Source of the DNA: Microlunatus parietis
GTDB taxonomy: Bacteria; Actinomycetota; Actinomycetes; Propionibacteriales; Propionibacteriaceae
Length of the DNA: 64,000 nucleotides
Assembly (NCBI RefSeq): GCF_013407955.1
Contig: NZ_JACCBU010000001.1
Span: forward strand, 5,642,001 to 5,706,000
Direction: 5' to 3'
Shown: positions 26,349-35,300 of the stretch, one piece after another
How positions within the stretch are numbered: position 1 is the first letter of the stretch
Layout: every line of letters begins with the position of its first letter
Program-made: the position numbers and the translations under genes
Notes under the pieces: model-generated
Database searches by the model: none
The model's input: only the letters and a program-made list of their open reading frames with translations
Told to the model about the DNA's origin: nothing

Positions 26349-26809
26349 GTGGTCACCTCGGATCTGCTGGTCGTGGGACTCATCTCTGCATCGGCGCGTG
26401 GAGTGCCGGTTGGTCGTTGCGGGGCCAGGCTAACCCGGATCCCTGGACGGCCGTCGATTGCGTGGCCCGCGCGTACGGATGACTCCGCCTCCCGTCCATC
26501 CGGTGCCGCTCGCAATGGCGCCTGTCATTCCCTTGTCGACGCAAAGGGCGGTGCCTGTGCAGCCGTCGAGCCTCAGCGGCGCAACCACGCTCCGCGGCGC
26601 CGCACACTCGCGCTTCCAACCCGCAAGTCGCCGAACGGACCCAAATGGCAGCTCCGCCCGACGAATCCGTGCCCTTTGGGTCCACTCGACGCAACCGGAG
26701 ACGTTGGTAGTCGGGCGCGCGCGGACGATGGATCCACGCCGATGTGCTCCGGGCGGGTGGCGCCGACAATCCGCTTGGCCCAAAGTTCCGGGGCTGCTGG
26801 GATGGCGTC
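26349..26809. other. 460-bp region without a recognisable gene
   Basis: Several long frames cross this stretch on both strands but none has a plausible start, ribosome site or familiar sequence. It holds one 9-bp inverted repeat, GGACCCAAA (26637-26645) with TTTGGGTCC (26675-26683). It also falls inside a 2.46-kb gap in the otherwise dense TGATCA sites (25,927 to 28,385), so it may be a join with acquired or degraded DNA. Confidence 0.4.
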
Positions 26810-27760
26810 ATGCGCATCGGCTCTTTCGGCGAATGGCAGCTCGCTCAGCCGAGTACTCCGCGCTCGGTCCTGGCCGACGTCGTGCGCCGGGCGGTGGGAG
26901 CCGAGATCCTCCGTGCGGACCGGATCTTGGAGGGTTACTCGAACGAGGTCTACCGGGTTCGAGCTGCGGACGACCAGGATCTGATGATCCGGATTCTGAG
27001 GTTCGACGACGACATCAGTCCCTCGGCATCGGCCGCCGAGGCTCGGGCGATCGCCCTGGCCAGGGCGGCCGGCGTTCCCGCGCCGGAGATTCTGCTGCTC
27101 GACACGATCGACGCCGGCGACCGCGGGTTTCCGGTCATGGTGCAGCGGACGGTGCCGGGGCGTCCGTTGAGTCAGGTGATCGAGCGGCTCTCGGAGCAGC
27201 AGGTGCGGCAGGTGCTGATTCGACTCGGCGAGTTGATGGCCCGGCTGAACGGCATCCGGGTCGAGAGTGAGCTCGACTGGTCGACCGTGATGGCCGCTGG
27301 ACTGGCTGACCGATGCGCAAAACGGGACCAGGTGCTCGCCGGCGGGTTCTCGGCGACCGAGTTCGACCAGATCATTGAGTTGTTGGCGGGATACGTCCGT
27401 GACTTCCCGGTCGAGGAGTGGGTGCTCTGCCATGGCGATCTCAGTGGCAAGCACATCTTCGTGACGGGCGACGGTGGGGACTCGATCGCCGTCACCGGGA
27501 TGATCGACTTCGGTGACTGGCAGGCGGGCGCCCCGGTGCATGATCTGGCCGTGCTCCGAGTCCGCGAACCACAGCTGGAGGTGTCACCGCTGCTGCTCGG
27601 CTTCGGTGCACCGGCCGACGAGACGTACCGACGCCGATTGGACCTGCACACCCTCCTGATCGCGTTGGATTCGCTGACCTTCGGCGTGGATCAGCACGAC
27701 CCTGTCGGCATCGCGCGGTCTGGTCGCCAGGTGCGCTCCCTCGTCAGCGACCTCGGGTAG
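26810..27760 (+). CDS. APH-family phosphotransferase (aminoglycoside/homoserine kinase-like)
   Basis: 316 residues from ATG at 26810. The APH fold is clear: 'GYSNEVYRVRA' (nucleotide loop), 'QDLMIRILRF' (Lys position altered to Arg), catalytic loop 'CHGDLSGKHIFV' and metal motif 'MIDFGDWQAGAPVHDLA'. In the catalytic loop the usual Asn (HGDxxxxN) is replaced by His, so activity may be unusual. The family phosphorylates antibiotics, choline or sugars; substrate unknown. Its last 17 bp overlap the end of the acetamidase relic on the other strand. Confidence 0.8.
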   Translation: MRIGSFGEWQLAQPSTPRSVLADVVRRAVGAEILRADRILEGYSNEVYRVRAADDQDLMIRILRFDDDISPSASAAEARAIALARAAGVPAPEILLLDTIDAGDRGFPVMVQRTVPGRPLSQVIERLSEQQVRQVLIRLGELMARLNGIRVESELDWSTVMAAGLADRCAKRDQVLAGGFSATEFDQIIELLAGYVRDFPVEEWVLCHGDLSGKHIFVTGDGGDSIAVTGMIDFGDWQAGAPVHDLAVLRVREPQLEVSPLLLGFGAPADETYRRRLDLHTLLIALDSLTFGVDQHDPVGIARSGRQVRSLVSDLG

Positions 27761-28369
27761 GTGAGCTGGGAAGCAGCGGTCGGTCGACTTCGCTCAACAG
27801 TTCAACAACCGGTCGGAGGACTTCGTGGGGGACGTCCATTCGGTAGGTCGGGGTGTGGGCGACGACGCTGGACACGCGAAGATCGCCGATCGCGCCGAGC
27901 CAGGCGTTGGCCTCCTCGAACGAGACATCCTGGGCGTAGGCCACGTGCATCGCTGCGTCCGAAATGCATTGACGGTAGGACTCGCTCTCGACGAAGCGGC
28001 TGCACAGATGCGACAGGCCGGCGCCGTGGCTCACCAGCGGTCGGTGTGGACGAGTGTCCTTGATGACGTGGTCGCCCTCTCGACACTGGCGCCGGCCCGA
28101 TCCCGGAGGACTCCGCCCCAGGGTTCCCAGTCCAGCCGGGTGCCGGCGAAGCCGATCCAGCCCGGGCCTCTGACGTCGATGTCGTCGATCGTGACGGCCA
28201 GGCTGTCTCCCGCACCGAGGCCCTCGACATCGATCGGGCCGGTGAGGAAGGGCGAAACGGTGCACGCAATCGTCTCAGCGACGAACTGGTCACCCGAACG
28301 CACGGTGACGGCTGCCGGGAGCTCAGAGCTGTCCAGACCGATCAGCTGGTCCCGCGTGATGCGCAGCAT
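27744..28369 (-). pseudogene. Acetamidase/formamidase, internally deleted and frameshifted
   Basis: From ATG at 28369 the first frame gives the family N-terminus ('RSGDQFVAETIACTVSPFL', 'GAGDSLAVTIDDIDVRGPGW'). Around 28080-28110 similarity passes to another frame, which gives the family C-terminus ('MHVAYAQDVSFEEANAWLGA', 'IGDLRVSSVV', 'TYRMDVPHEVLRPV') and stops at 27744. The whole locus could code for only about 208 residues against roughly 300-420 in intact FmdA/AmdA proteins, so the central catalytic part is missing. A dead gene by deletion. Confidence 0.75.
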
Positions 28370-28431
28370 TCACGGGATCGTAGATGATCATGAGACGAAG
28401 TGCGATCCAATAGTCGTCGTTGCAGGCTCGC

Positions 28432-29670
28432 TCAGCTCACGGGATCAGGTCGGTCGTGACGGCGCGAGGCGGCGCCGTCGACCGGGCCGGCTTCGTTGCG
28501 GTAGGCGGGCGGCCTCGGGTCGAGCCAGTCGATCATGGCCGACTTGGCGACGTTCATCGCGAAGAAGTGGTTGCCCGCCGGCGTGTAGTGGCCGCAGTAG
28601 TAGCGATCGACGTAATCGGTCGGGGTGAGGGAGAACGCCTCGAAGTCTCGCTGGTGCGCCGCCAGGCCGTCGACGTAGTCGATGCCGAGGTCGTCGAGTC
28701 GCCGGACGAAGTCCTGGTCAGCCCGAGGTAGTCCGGCGCAGGCGTCGGCGACCGCTCCAGCCGGATAACTGAGCAGGATCAGCAGTTGTTGATCACGGCT
28801 GGCGAGTTCGCTGCGTACGGACTCGATGATCTCGATCGAGGACCGGAAGGCGCAGGCCGTGTAGAGGCGACGGGCCGACGCCGCCATTGCAGCCCCCGTG
28901 GTCGTGTCGAACTCGACGCCCAGAGAGTGCGCGAGTTCGGCATGCTCGCGGACGAAGGCGAAATCGCCGGTCTGCTCCGCGACCAGAAGCTGGACGACCG
29001 GGTCGGCGCCGAAGGTCTCGATCAGGAAGTCCGTGTCACACAGGTCGTAGAGGGACTCCGAGGTGGGGCAGGGATTGGGTTGTTCGGCGAGCCCGCCGGA
29101 CGGATCGAATCGGACATGGCGCCACGGGTTGGCGTGGAACATGCCGACCGGCAGCTCGCGCTGTTCGCGCCACCAATCCGATCCGACCCGGAGCAGCCGA
29201 TAGGCGTCCAGGTTCCGGTAGTGATCATCGAGGAAGATGTTCAAGATCACGTACTCGGTGCCGATGTTCGTCGGCTGAACCCGCCGCAGCCGGAGCGCCG
29301 CCTGGTAGACGCCGTAGCCGCCGACGCCGAAGTTGCGGATCGGCTCGCCCAGGTTCGCGGCGAGGTACTCCTGCCAGGTCTCGCCGTCGCTCACCTGGTG
29401 GCACTGGGTGAAGCTGTCGCCGAAGCTGTTGATCCGGCACGGTCGGTCGCTGTAGTTGATCACGAGTCGCTCGCCGAGCTCGCCGTAGCGGTACGTGCTG
29501 GTCGCCCCGCCATGGCCGTCGACGACCCGGGAGTCGTTGGGCACATAGCCGAGCTCGGCGTCGAACCTGGCCCAGTTGGGCTCGCCGGTGTCGAGGAACC
29601 GGTCGAGGTCGCGCCGTTCCAGGGTCGCCGCCGCGAGGAAGGCTCGGACGTGCTCCTCATGATCATTCAT
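28432..29670 (-). CDS. SGNH/GDSL-type hydrolase
   Basis: 412 residues from ATG at 29670 (MNDHEEHV...). Block I is 'RINSFGDSFTQCHQVSDGE' with the catalytic Ser of GDS, block II 'IRNFGVGGYGVYQA' supplies the oxyanion Gly, and the His/Asp end is probably 'HYTPAGNHFFA'. No signal peptide, so cytosolic. SGNH enzymes are esterases, or O-acetyl hydrolases of sugars and lipids; substrate unknown. It lies 32 bp downstream of the deformylase gene on the same strand and may belong to that operon. Confidence 0.8.
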   Translation of the reverse strand: MNDHEEHVRAFLAAATLERRDLDRFLDTGEPNWARFDAELGYVPNDSRVVDGHGGATSTYRYGELGERLVINYSDRPCRINSFGDSFTQCHQVSDGETWQEYLAANLGEPIRNFGVGGYGVYQAALRLRRVQPTNIGTEYVILNIFLDDHYRNLDAYRLLRVGSDWWREQRELPVGMFHANPWRHVRFDPSGGLAEQPNPCPTSESLYDLCDTDFLIETFGADPVVQLLVAEQTGDFAFVREHAELAHSLGVEFDTTTGAAMAASARRLYTACAFRSSIEIIESVRSELASRDQQLLILLSYPAGAVADACAGLPRADQDFVRRLDDLGIDYVDGLAAHQRDFEAFSLTPTDYVDRYYCGHYTPAGNHFFAMNVAKSAMIDWLDPRPPAYRNEAGPVDGAASRRHDRPDPVS

Positions 29671-29702
29671 TCGCGCTCCCCGCGGCTCGACGTTGTGGCG
29701 CT

Positions 29703-30287
29703 TCAGGAGTCCTTGCGCGGACTCACCGGCCAGTCGACCGGGTACTCGTCGGCCAGCTCCTCGTGCCGGCGATACAGCTTCTTCCGGAGCCGGCCGGAGA
29801 GCCGGTCGCCGAAGACGGTGCCGAGCAGGTGGTCGGTCTCGTGCTGCAGGCACCGGGACAGCAGGCCGGTGCCGACCAGTTCCTGATCTTGGCCGAAGGC
29901 GTCCTGGCCGCGGCAGACGGCGCGGTCGGGGCGGGCGAGCTCGACGTACGCGCCGGGGAGGGAGAGGCAGCCCTCCTCCTCGGTCTCCAGCACCCGGTCC
30001 TTGCCCTCGGGAAGCTCCACCTCGGGATTGCAGAACACGCCGAGCTGCCGCTGATGATCATCGTCTGGGCAGTCGTAGACGAAGACGCTGAGGTCGATGC
30101 CGACCTGGGTGGCCGCCAGGCCGACCCCGTCGGCGGCCCGCATGGTGGCGAACATGTCCCGGATCAGCCGGTGCAGTTCGTCCCCGTACTCGGTCACCGG
30201 GCGAGTCTTGGCATGCATGACCGGAGTTCCCCAACGGGTGATCGGCAGGATCGTGCCACCGCTGGTCAGGTCGGTCAGGGTCGTCAC
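29703..30287 (-). CDS. def: Peptide deformylase
   Basis: This 194-residue protein has the three deformylase motifs in order: 'GVGLAATQVG', 'EEGCLSLPG' (Cys metal ligand) and 'QHETDHLLG' (HExxH type). It removes the formyl group from nascent proteins at the ribosome. The start at 30287 is 15 bp from the amidohydrolase stop. Many actinobacteria carry more than one def gene and this one is not in the fmt cluster, so it may be a secondary copy. Confidence 0.95.
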   Translation of the reverse strand: MTTLTDLTSGGTILPITRWGTPVMHAKTRPVTEYGDELHRLIRDMFATMRAADGVGLAATQVGIDLSVFVYDCPDDDHQRQLGVFCNPEVELPEGKDRVLETEEEGCLSLPGAYVELARPDRAVCRGQDAFGQDQELVGTGLLSRCLQHETDHLLGTVFGDRLSGRLRKKLYRRHEELADEYPVDWPVSPRKDS

Positions 30288-30302
30288 CGAAGGAGGTCCT
30301 TC

Positions 30303-31550
30303 CTAGGAGATCTGGTACGGGTCCTCGGTGAACCCGGTGCCGGCGTCCGCATCGTAGTGGTAGACCTCGCGACCCTCGATGATCACCCGCCGGGCCCGGC
30401 TCATGATCTCCAGCGGGTCGCCGTCCCAGAGCACCAGGTCGGCGTCCTTGCCCGGTTCCAGGGAGCCGACCCGGTCGGCCAGGCCGAGGATCTCGGCCGG
30501 GTTGATCGTGATCGATTCCAGGGCGGTACGGGGATCGAGGCCCTCCTTGACCGAGAGGATCGCCTGGTAGACGAGGAAGTTGATCGGCACCACCGGATGA
30601 TCGGTGGTGATCGCGATCTTGACACCGGCCTTGGCCAGCAGACCCGGATTACGCAGATGACGCTGGTTCACCTCGACCTTGCTGCGCGAGGTGAACAACG
30701 GGCCGATGATCACCGGCACGCCGCGCTCGGCCAGCACGTCCGCGAGCAGATGTCCCTCGGTGCCGTGGTTGATCACCAGCCGGTAGCCGAACTCGTCGGC
30801 CAGCCGGAGCGCGGTCGCGATGTCGTCGGCGCGGTGCGTGTGCTGACACCACGGCACCTCGCCGGTCAGCACCGAGACCAGCACCTCGGAGTTGGCGTCC
30901 CGGTCGAACGGCTTGCCGTCCTGCTCGGCCTGATCACGCTTGGCCTGGTAGTCCTGCGCCTTGCTCAACGCTTCCCGGATCACCGCGGCGACGCCGAGCC
31001 GGGTCGACGGGGTCTGCTTCTTCTCGCCGTACACCCGCTTCGGGTTCTCGCCGAGCGCGGACTTGATGCTGCACGGTTGGGCGAACACCATCTCGTCGAC
31101 CATCCGGCCCCAGGACTTGATCGCCACGGTCTGGCCGCCGATCGGGTTGCCCGAGCCGGGCTTGACGACGACCGAGGTGATGCCGCCGGCGAGGGCGTCC
31201 CGGAAGCCTTCGTCGGCCGGGTTGATCGCGTCCAGGGCGCGGAACCGGGCGCCGACCGGGTCGGTCATCTCGTTGGTGTCCTGGCCGGCCCAGCCGTTGC
31301 CCTCCTCGTGCACGCCGACGTGGCCGTGCGCCTCGACGAAGCCGGGCAGCACCCACTGACCGGTCGCGTCGATCACCTCGGCCTTCTTGCCGATCTTGAC
31401 TCCGGCGCCGACCGCGGTGATCACGCCGTCCTTGATCAACACGGTGCCGTTCTCGATCGGCTCGCCGACGATCGGGACGACCCGGCCGCCGACGACGGCG
31501 AGTTCGCCCTGGCGGCGCGGGAAGGTGGACGATGACGTCTGCCTCGGCAT
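30303..31550 (-). CDS. Amidohydrolase-family metal-dependent hydrolase
   Basis: 415 residues with the amidohydrolase layout: a small beta domain formed by both ends ('GGRVVPIVGEPIENGTVLIK', 'PGKDADLVLWDGDP'), 'WVLPGFVEAHGHVG' (HxH metal site), 'CQHTHRADDIATAL', 'YRLVINHGTEGH' and 'IAITTDHPVVP' (metal-binding Asp/His). Similar to imidazolonepropionase/dihydroorotase-like proteins of unknown substrate. ATG at 31550 overlaps the lactonase stop, so the genes are translationally coupled. Confidence 0.9.
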   Translation of the reverse strand: MPRQTSSSTFPRRQGELAVVGGRVVPIVGEPIENGTVLIKDGVITAVGAGVKIGKKAEVIDATGQWVLPGFVEAHGHVGVHEEGNGWAGQDTNEMTDPVGARFRALDAINPADEGFRDALAGGITSVVVKPGSGNPIGGQTVAIKSWGRMVDEMVFAQPCSIKSALGENPKRVYGEKKQTPSTRLGVAAVIREALSKAQDYQAKRDQAEQDGKPFDRDANSEVLVSVLTGEVPWCQHTHRADDIATALRLADEFGYRLVINHGTEGHLLADVLAERGVPVIIGPLFTSRSKVEVNQRHLRNPGLLAKAGVKIAITTDHPVVPINFLVYQAILSVKEGLDPRTALESITINPAEILGLADRVGSLEPGKDADLVLWDGDPLEIMSRARRVIIEGREVYHYDADAGTGFTEDPYQIS

Positions 31551-32584
31551 CAGGCGCCGGCTCCTTCGGTGAGCGGGATCAGGCAGGACGGGCTCGGCGT
31601 CTCGATCGTGCCGTCGATCCGGCCGGCGGCAAGATCATCGCGGCCGATCGCGACCACGGTGCCGTCGTTCTGGTTGGCCACCCACAGGTGCGATTCGGTG
31701 GCGACCAGGTCGCGCGGCCAGGCGCCGCCGCAGGACACCTCGACCGCCGGCCGGACGTGACCGTCGGCGAGCTGGAACGCGGCGATCGTGTCGGAGCCGC
31801 GATTGGCGACGAAGATCGACGAGCCGTCGGCGACGATCGCGGACGGGTAGATCCGTTCCTGGGTTGAGCTTCCGGAGGCCGGTACGCGCTGCCCGGTCTC
31901 GCCGCCGGTGCCGGTACGGGGAGCCCACCACACCTCGGCCGACAGCTCGCAGGCGACCACGAGTTGATCATCGACGAGGACCAGGTGTCGCGGCCCGGTG
32001 CCCGGCGGCAGCAGGACCGGATCGCCGGCCCGGCCGAGCTTGCCGTCGCCGTCGATCCCGATCCGGTGCACCCGGTCGGTGCCGAGGTCGGGGACCAGGA
32101 TCAGGTCGCAGTCGGCCACCACCTGGTGCGGGTGCGGTTCCGACTGCCGGCTCGCATCCGGCCCGGTGCCGGTGAAGTCGAGCCGGTCGGTCTGCCCGGT
32201 CAGGCTGCCGTCCTCGGCGAGGCCGAAGGCGGACACCGAGCTGGACCCGTAGTTCGCGGTGATCACGAACCGGCGGTCCGGGCTCAGGCACAGGTGGCAC
32301 GCGCCCGGCCCGGAGTTCGGCACGGTGTTGATCAACTCCGGGCCGCGCTCGGTCAGCCGGAACGCCGCCGCCGACGAGTTCGTACCCTCCGACACGCCGT
32401 ACAGCAAGGGCAGGTCGGGGTGCTTGATCAGATAGCTCGGCGAGTCGATCTCGACGGTGCCGATCGGGGAGGCGCCGTCCGGCGAGACCCGAAACGTGAC
32501 GAGGCCGGATCCGTCCCCCAGGGTCGGGGTGTAGCCGCCGACGATGAGCTGGCTCAGGTGAGGTAGAGGCACGATGTCTTGCAT
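31550..32584 (-). CDS. Lactonase-family beta-propeller (6-phosphogluconolactonase type)
   Basis: 344 residues from ATG at 32584. The Lactonase (PF10282) propeller is recognisable from 'GSGLVTFRVSPDGASPIGTV', 'PSYLIKHPDLPLLYGVSEG', 'GACHLCLSPDRRFVITANYG', 'SEPHPHQVVADCDLILVPDL' and 'GTGPRHLVL'. Enzymes of this family hydrolyse 6-phosphogluconolactone or carboxy-muconolactones. The open frame continues upstream to 33502 but that part is the antisense of xerC and is not protein. Head gene of the minus-strand lactonase-amidohydrolase-def operon. Confidence 0.88.
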   Translation of the reverse strand: MQDIVPLPHLSQLIVGGYTPTLGDGSGLVTFRVSPDGASPIGTVEIDSPSYLIKHPDLPLLYGVSEGTNSSAAAFRLTERGPELINTVPNSGPGACHLCLSPDRRFVITANYGSSSVSAFGLAEDGSLTGQTDRLDFTGTGPDASRQSEPHPHQVVADCDLILVPDLGTDRVHRIGIDGDGKLGRAGDPVLLPPGTGPRHLVLVDDQLVVACELSAEVWWAPRTGTGGETGQRVPASGSSTQERIYPSAIVADGSSIFVANRGSDTIAAFQLADGHVRPAVEVSCGGAWPRDLVATESHLWVANQNDGTVVAIGRDDLAAGRIDGTIETPSPSCLIPLTEGAGA

Positions 32585-32641
32585 ATCACGGTTGCGGCGT
32601 GGCGACTTGTCCTCGGTGCCGAGCCGACGGATGGTGAGAAC

Positions 32642-33589
32642 GTGCCTGCCGCTCCGGAACCCGCCGAACCCGAGCTGGCGGACGGCTGCCGGGAACTGCT
32701 GGACCGCTACCTGCGGCACCTCGGCTCGGAACGGCAACTCTCCGACCACACGGTACGGGCCTACCGCGCCGACCTGATCTCGCTGCTGGAGCAGCTGACC
32801 CGCCTCGGCCGGGACCGGCTGGCCGAAGCCACCCTGGGCGACCTGCGGAGCTGGCTGGCCCGGCAGCAGTCGGCCGGCCAGGCCCGGTCCAGCATCCAGC
32901 GCCGGGCCACCGCGGCCCGGGTCTTCTTCGCCTGGGCCCGGCGGGTCGGCGAGATCGAGACCGACCCGGCGGTGTCGCTGCGCTCGCCGAAGCTGCAACG
33001 ACGGCTGCCGGACACGTTGGACGCCAGCGACGCGCAGCAGATGCTCGAGCAGGCGATCGCGTACGCGGCGGAGGAGGGCGGTCCGGTCGCCCTGCGCGAT
33101 GTCGCCCTGCTCGAGGTGCTGTACGGCAGCGGCGTCCGAGTCGCCGAACTTTGCGGGCTCGACCTGACCGACGTCGACGCCGACCGGCGCACGCTGCGCG
33201 TCTTCGGCAAGGGCCGCAAGGAACGCACGGTGCCGCTCGGCGCCCCCGCCTTCCGCGCTCTGGACCGCTGGATCGCCGACGGCCGCGACGCTCTGATCAC
33301 TCCGGCCTCGCCGCCGGCGATCTTCCTCGGCGAGCGCGGCGGCCGGATCGATCAACGCGTGGTCCGGCGGATCGTGCACCGCGCCCTCCGGCTCACCGAC
33401 GGCGCTCCTGATCTTGGTCCGCACGGGCTCCGGCACGCGATGGCGACCCATCTGCTGGAGGGTGGCGCCGACCTGCGCAGCGTCCAGGAGATGCTCGGCC
33501 ACGCCTCACTCGCGACGACCCAGATCTACACCCACGTGACCACGGACCGGCTCCGGCGGGCGTACGAACAGGCCCATCCGCGGGCCTGA
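32642..33589 (+). CDS. xerC: Tyrosine recombinase, XerC type
   Basis: 315 residues from GTG at 32642. An N-terminal SAM-like core-binding domain ('LLDRYLRHLGSERQLSDHTV') is followed by a catalytic domain with Arg in 'GSGVRVAELCGL', Lys in 'GKGRKERTVPLG', HxxR in 'GPHGLRHAMATHLLEGG', His in 'MLGHASLATTQ' and the nucleophile Tyr in 'IYTHVT'. XerC/D resolve chromosome dimers at dif. In many actinobacteria xerC lies next to the M23 peptidase and rpsB; here they are 9.4 kb apart. Confidence 0.92.
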   Translation: MPAAPEPAEPELADGCRELLDRYLRHLGSERQLSDHTVRAYRADLISLLEQLTRLGRDRLAEATLGDLRSWLARQQSAGQARSSIQRRATAARVFFAWARRVGEIETDPAVSLRSPKLQRRLPDTLDASDAQQMLEQAIAYAAEEGGPVALRDVALLEVLYGSGVRVAELCGLDLTDVDADRRTLRVFGKGRKERTVPLGAPAFRALDRWIADGRDALITPASPPAIFLGERGGRIDQRVVRRIVHRALRLTDGAPDLGPHGLRHAMATHLLEGGADLRSVQEMLGHASLATTQIYTHVTTDRLRRAYEQAHPRA

Positions 33590-33691
33590 ACTCCGCGGGA
33601 TGTCACGGTCGAGTTAAGGTTTCATTTCATACTGAAACTTCTGAGATCTGGTATTGACTGGCGCCCGGAGCGGGCTTCAAGATCACGTTGC

Positions 33692-35281
33692 ATGAGTTCC
33701 CGCATCCCGGCGGTCCTGCTGGCCGCCCTCCTGATCCTCACCGGTTGCGCGGGCGGTGGCAGTGGATCGGGCACCGAGCAGCAGAGTCGTACCGTGTCCC
33801 TGGCGGTCAGCGACCCGGTGACGTTGAACCCGGGTCGGCAGACGATCGCCTTCGCCCAGACCAGAGTGATCTTCTCCGGCCTGATGTTCGCCGAGGCGGA
33901 CGGATCGATCACCGGCCTCAACGCGGAGTCGGTGACCTCCGACGACGCGGTGAACTGGACGATCAAGCTCCGCGACGGCTGGACCTTCCACAACGGTGAG
34001 CCGGTCACCGCCGAGAGCTACGTCAAGGCGTGGAACGCGACCGCGTACGGACCGAACGCCTGGGAGAACAGCGGCCAGCTGGCCAACATCGTCGGGTACG
34101 ACGACCTGAACCCGGAGGAGGGTGAGCCGAAGGTCACGGAGATGTCCGGTCTCAAGATCATCGACGAGCACACCTTCACGGTGCAGTTGAAGAGCCCGGA
34201 CGGTCAGTTCCCGTTCCAGGTGTCGCAGTCGCAGACGGGCTTCTTCCCGTTGCCGGAGGCCGCCTACGATGATCTTGAGGGCTTCGCGAAGGCGCCGATC
34301 GGGAACGGTCCGTTCAAGATCGTCGGCAGCTACACCGAGAACGATCCGGTCACCGTGCAGGCCTACCCGGAGTATGCCGGGCCGAAGCCGACGGTCGACG
34401 AGATCGTGTTCAAGCCGTACACGGACATGACCACGGCCTACACCGACGTCCAGGCCGGCAACACCGACGTCCTGTTCGTCCCGGCCAGCCGGATGAACCA
34501 GGTCAAGACCGACTTCGGTGATCGCGCCTACGTCTTCCAGGGTCTGGGGATGAACTACCTGGGCCTGCCGTTGTGGGAGGAGCGGTACTCCGACATCCGG
34601 GTCCGGCAGGCGATCTCGATGGCGATCGACCGGCAGGCGGTCAGCGACGCGATCTACGGCGGGATCTGGGAGCCGGCCTCCGCGCTGACGCCGCCGGGGG
34701 AGCCGGGCACTCCGGTCGGGCTGTGCGGTGAACTGTGCACGTTCAATCCCGACAAGGCCAAACAGTTGCTGGCCGAGGCCGGCGGCTGGACCGGCTCGAT
34801 GGAGATCAGGTATCCGGGCGGTTCCGGGCTGGACGAGCTCTATCAGGCCTACGCGAATCAGCTGCGGCAGAACCTCGGCATCGCCGACGTGACCGCGACG
34901 CCGACGACGGACTTCCCCGAGTTCCAGAAGCTGCGCAACGAGCGCAAGCTGACCGGGCCGTACTTCTCCCGCTGGGGTGCGCTGTACGCCAGCCAGCAGA
35001 ACACGCTGCGCGAGTTCTACCTGGAGACCGGCGGCTGTGTGAACTGCATCCCCTACTACACCGAAGAAGTGAAGGAGCTGCTGGCCAAGGCCGACGCCGA
35101 GCTTGATCAGGAGAAGGCGATCGCGGGGTACGTCGAGGTACAGAAGGCGATCATGAAGGACTTCCCGGCACCGCCGATGTTCTTCGAGAAGTACACCTAC
35201 GCCACCTCGGAACGGGTGGCGAAGCTGGACGAGGGTGTCGGCTCGATCAACATCGAGTTCACCGAGCTCGCCGGACAGTGA
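33692..35281 (+). CDS. Peptide ABC transporter substrate-binding lipoprotein (SBP family 5)
   Basis: 529 residues. Signal peptide with lipobox 'LLILTGCAGG' (Cys near residue 19), then an SBP_bac_5 (DppA/OppA) fold: 'DGWTFHNGEPVTAESYVKAW', 'NGPFKIVGSY' and 'RVRQAISMAIDRQAV' (as 'DIRVRQAISMAID'). It should sit on the membrane surface and deliver oligopeptides to the permeases encoded next. First gene of a six-gene plus-strand operon (33.7-40.9 kb). The 100 bp before it hold an AT-rich stretch (33,613-33,660) suited to a promoter. Confidence 0.93.
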   Translation: MSSRIPAVLLAALLILTGCAGGGSGSGTEQQSRTVSLAVSDPVTLNPGRQTIAFAQTRVIFSGLMFAEADGSITGLNAESVTSDDAVNWTIKLRDGWTFHNGEPVTAESYVKAWNATAYGPNAWENSGQLANIVGYDDLNPEEGEPKVTEMSGLKIIDEHTFTVQLKSPDGQFPFQVSQSQTGFFPLPEAAYDDLEGFAKAPIGNGPFKIVGSYTENDPVTVQAYPEYAGPKPTVDEIVFKPYTDMTTAYTDVQAGNTDVLFVPASRMNQVKTDFGDRAYVFQGLGMNYLGLPLWEERYSDIRVRQAISMAIDRQAVSDAIYGGIWEPASALTPPGEPGTPVGLCGELCTFNPDKAKQLLAEAGGWTGSMEIRYPGGSGLDELYQAYANQLRQNLGIADVTATPTTDFPEFQKLRNERKLTGPYFSRWGALYASQQNTLREFYLETGGCVNCIPYYTEEVKELLAKADAELDQEKAIAGYVEVQKAIMKDFPAPPMFFEKYTYATSERVAKLDEGVGSINIEFTELAGQ

Positions 35282-35300
35282 TCATGGTCGGGCCAACCAC

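Noticed and set aside
32585-33502. N-terminal extension of the lactonase frame
   Set aside because: It is the antisense of xerC; lactonase similarity begins at the ATG at 32584.
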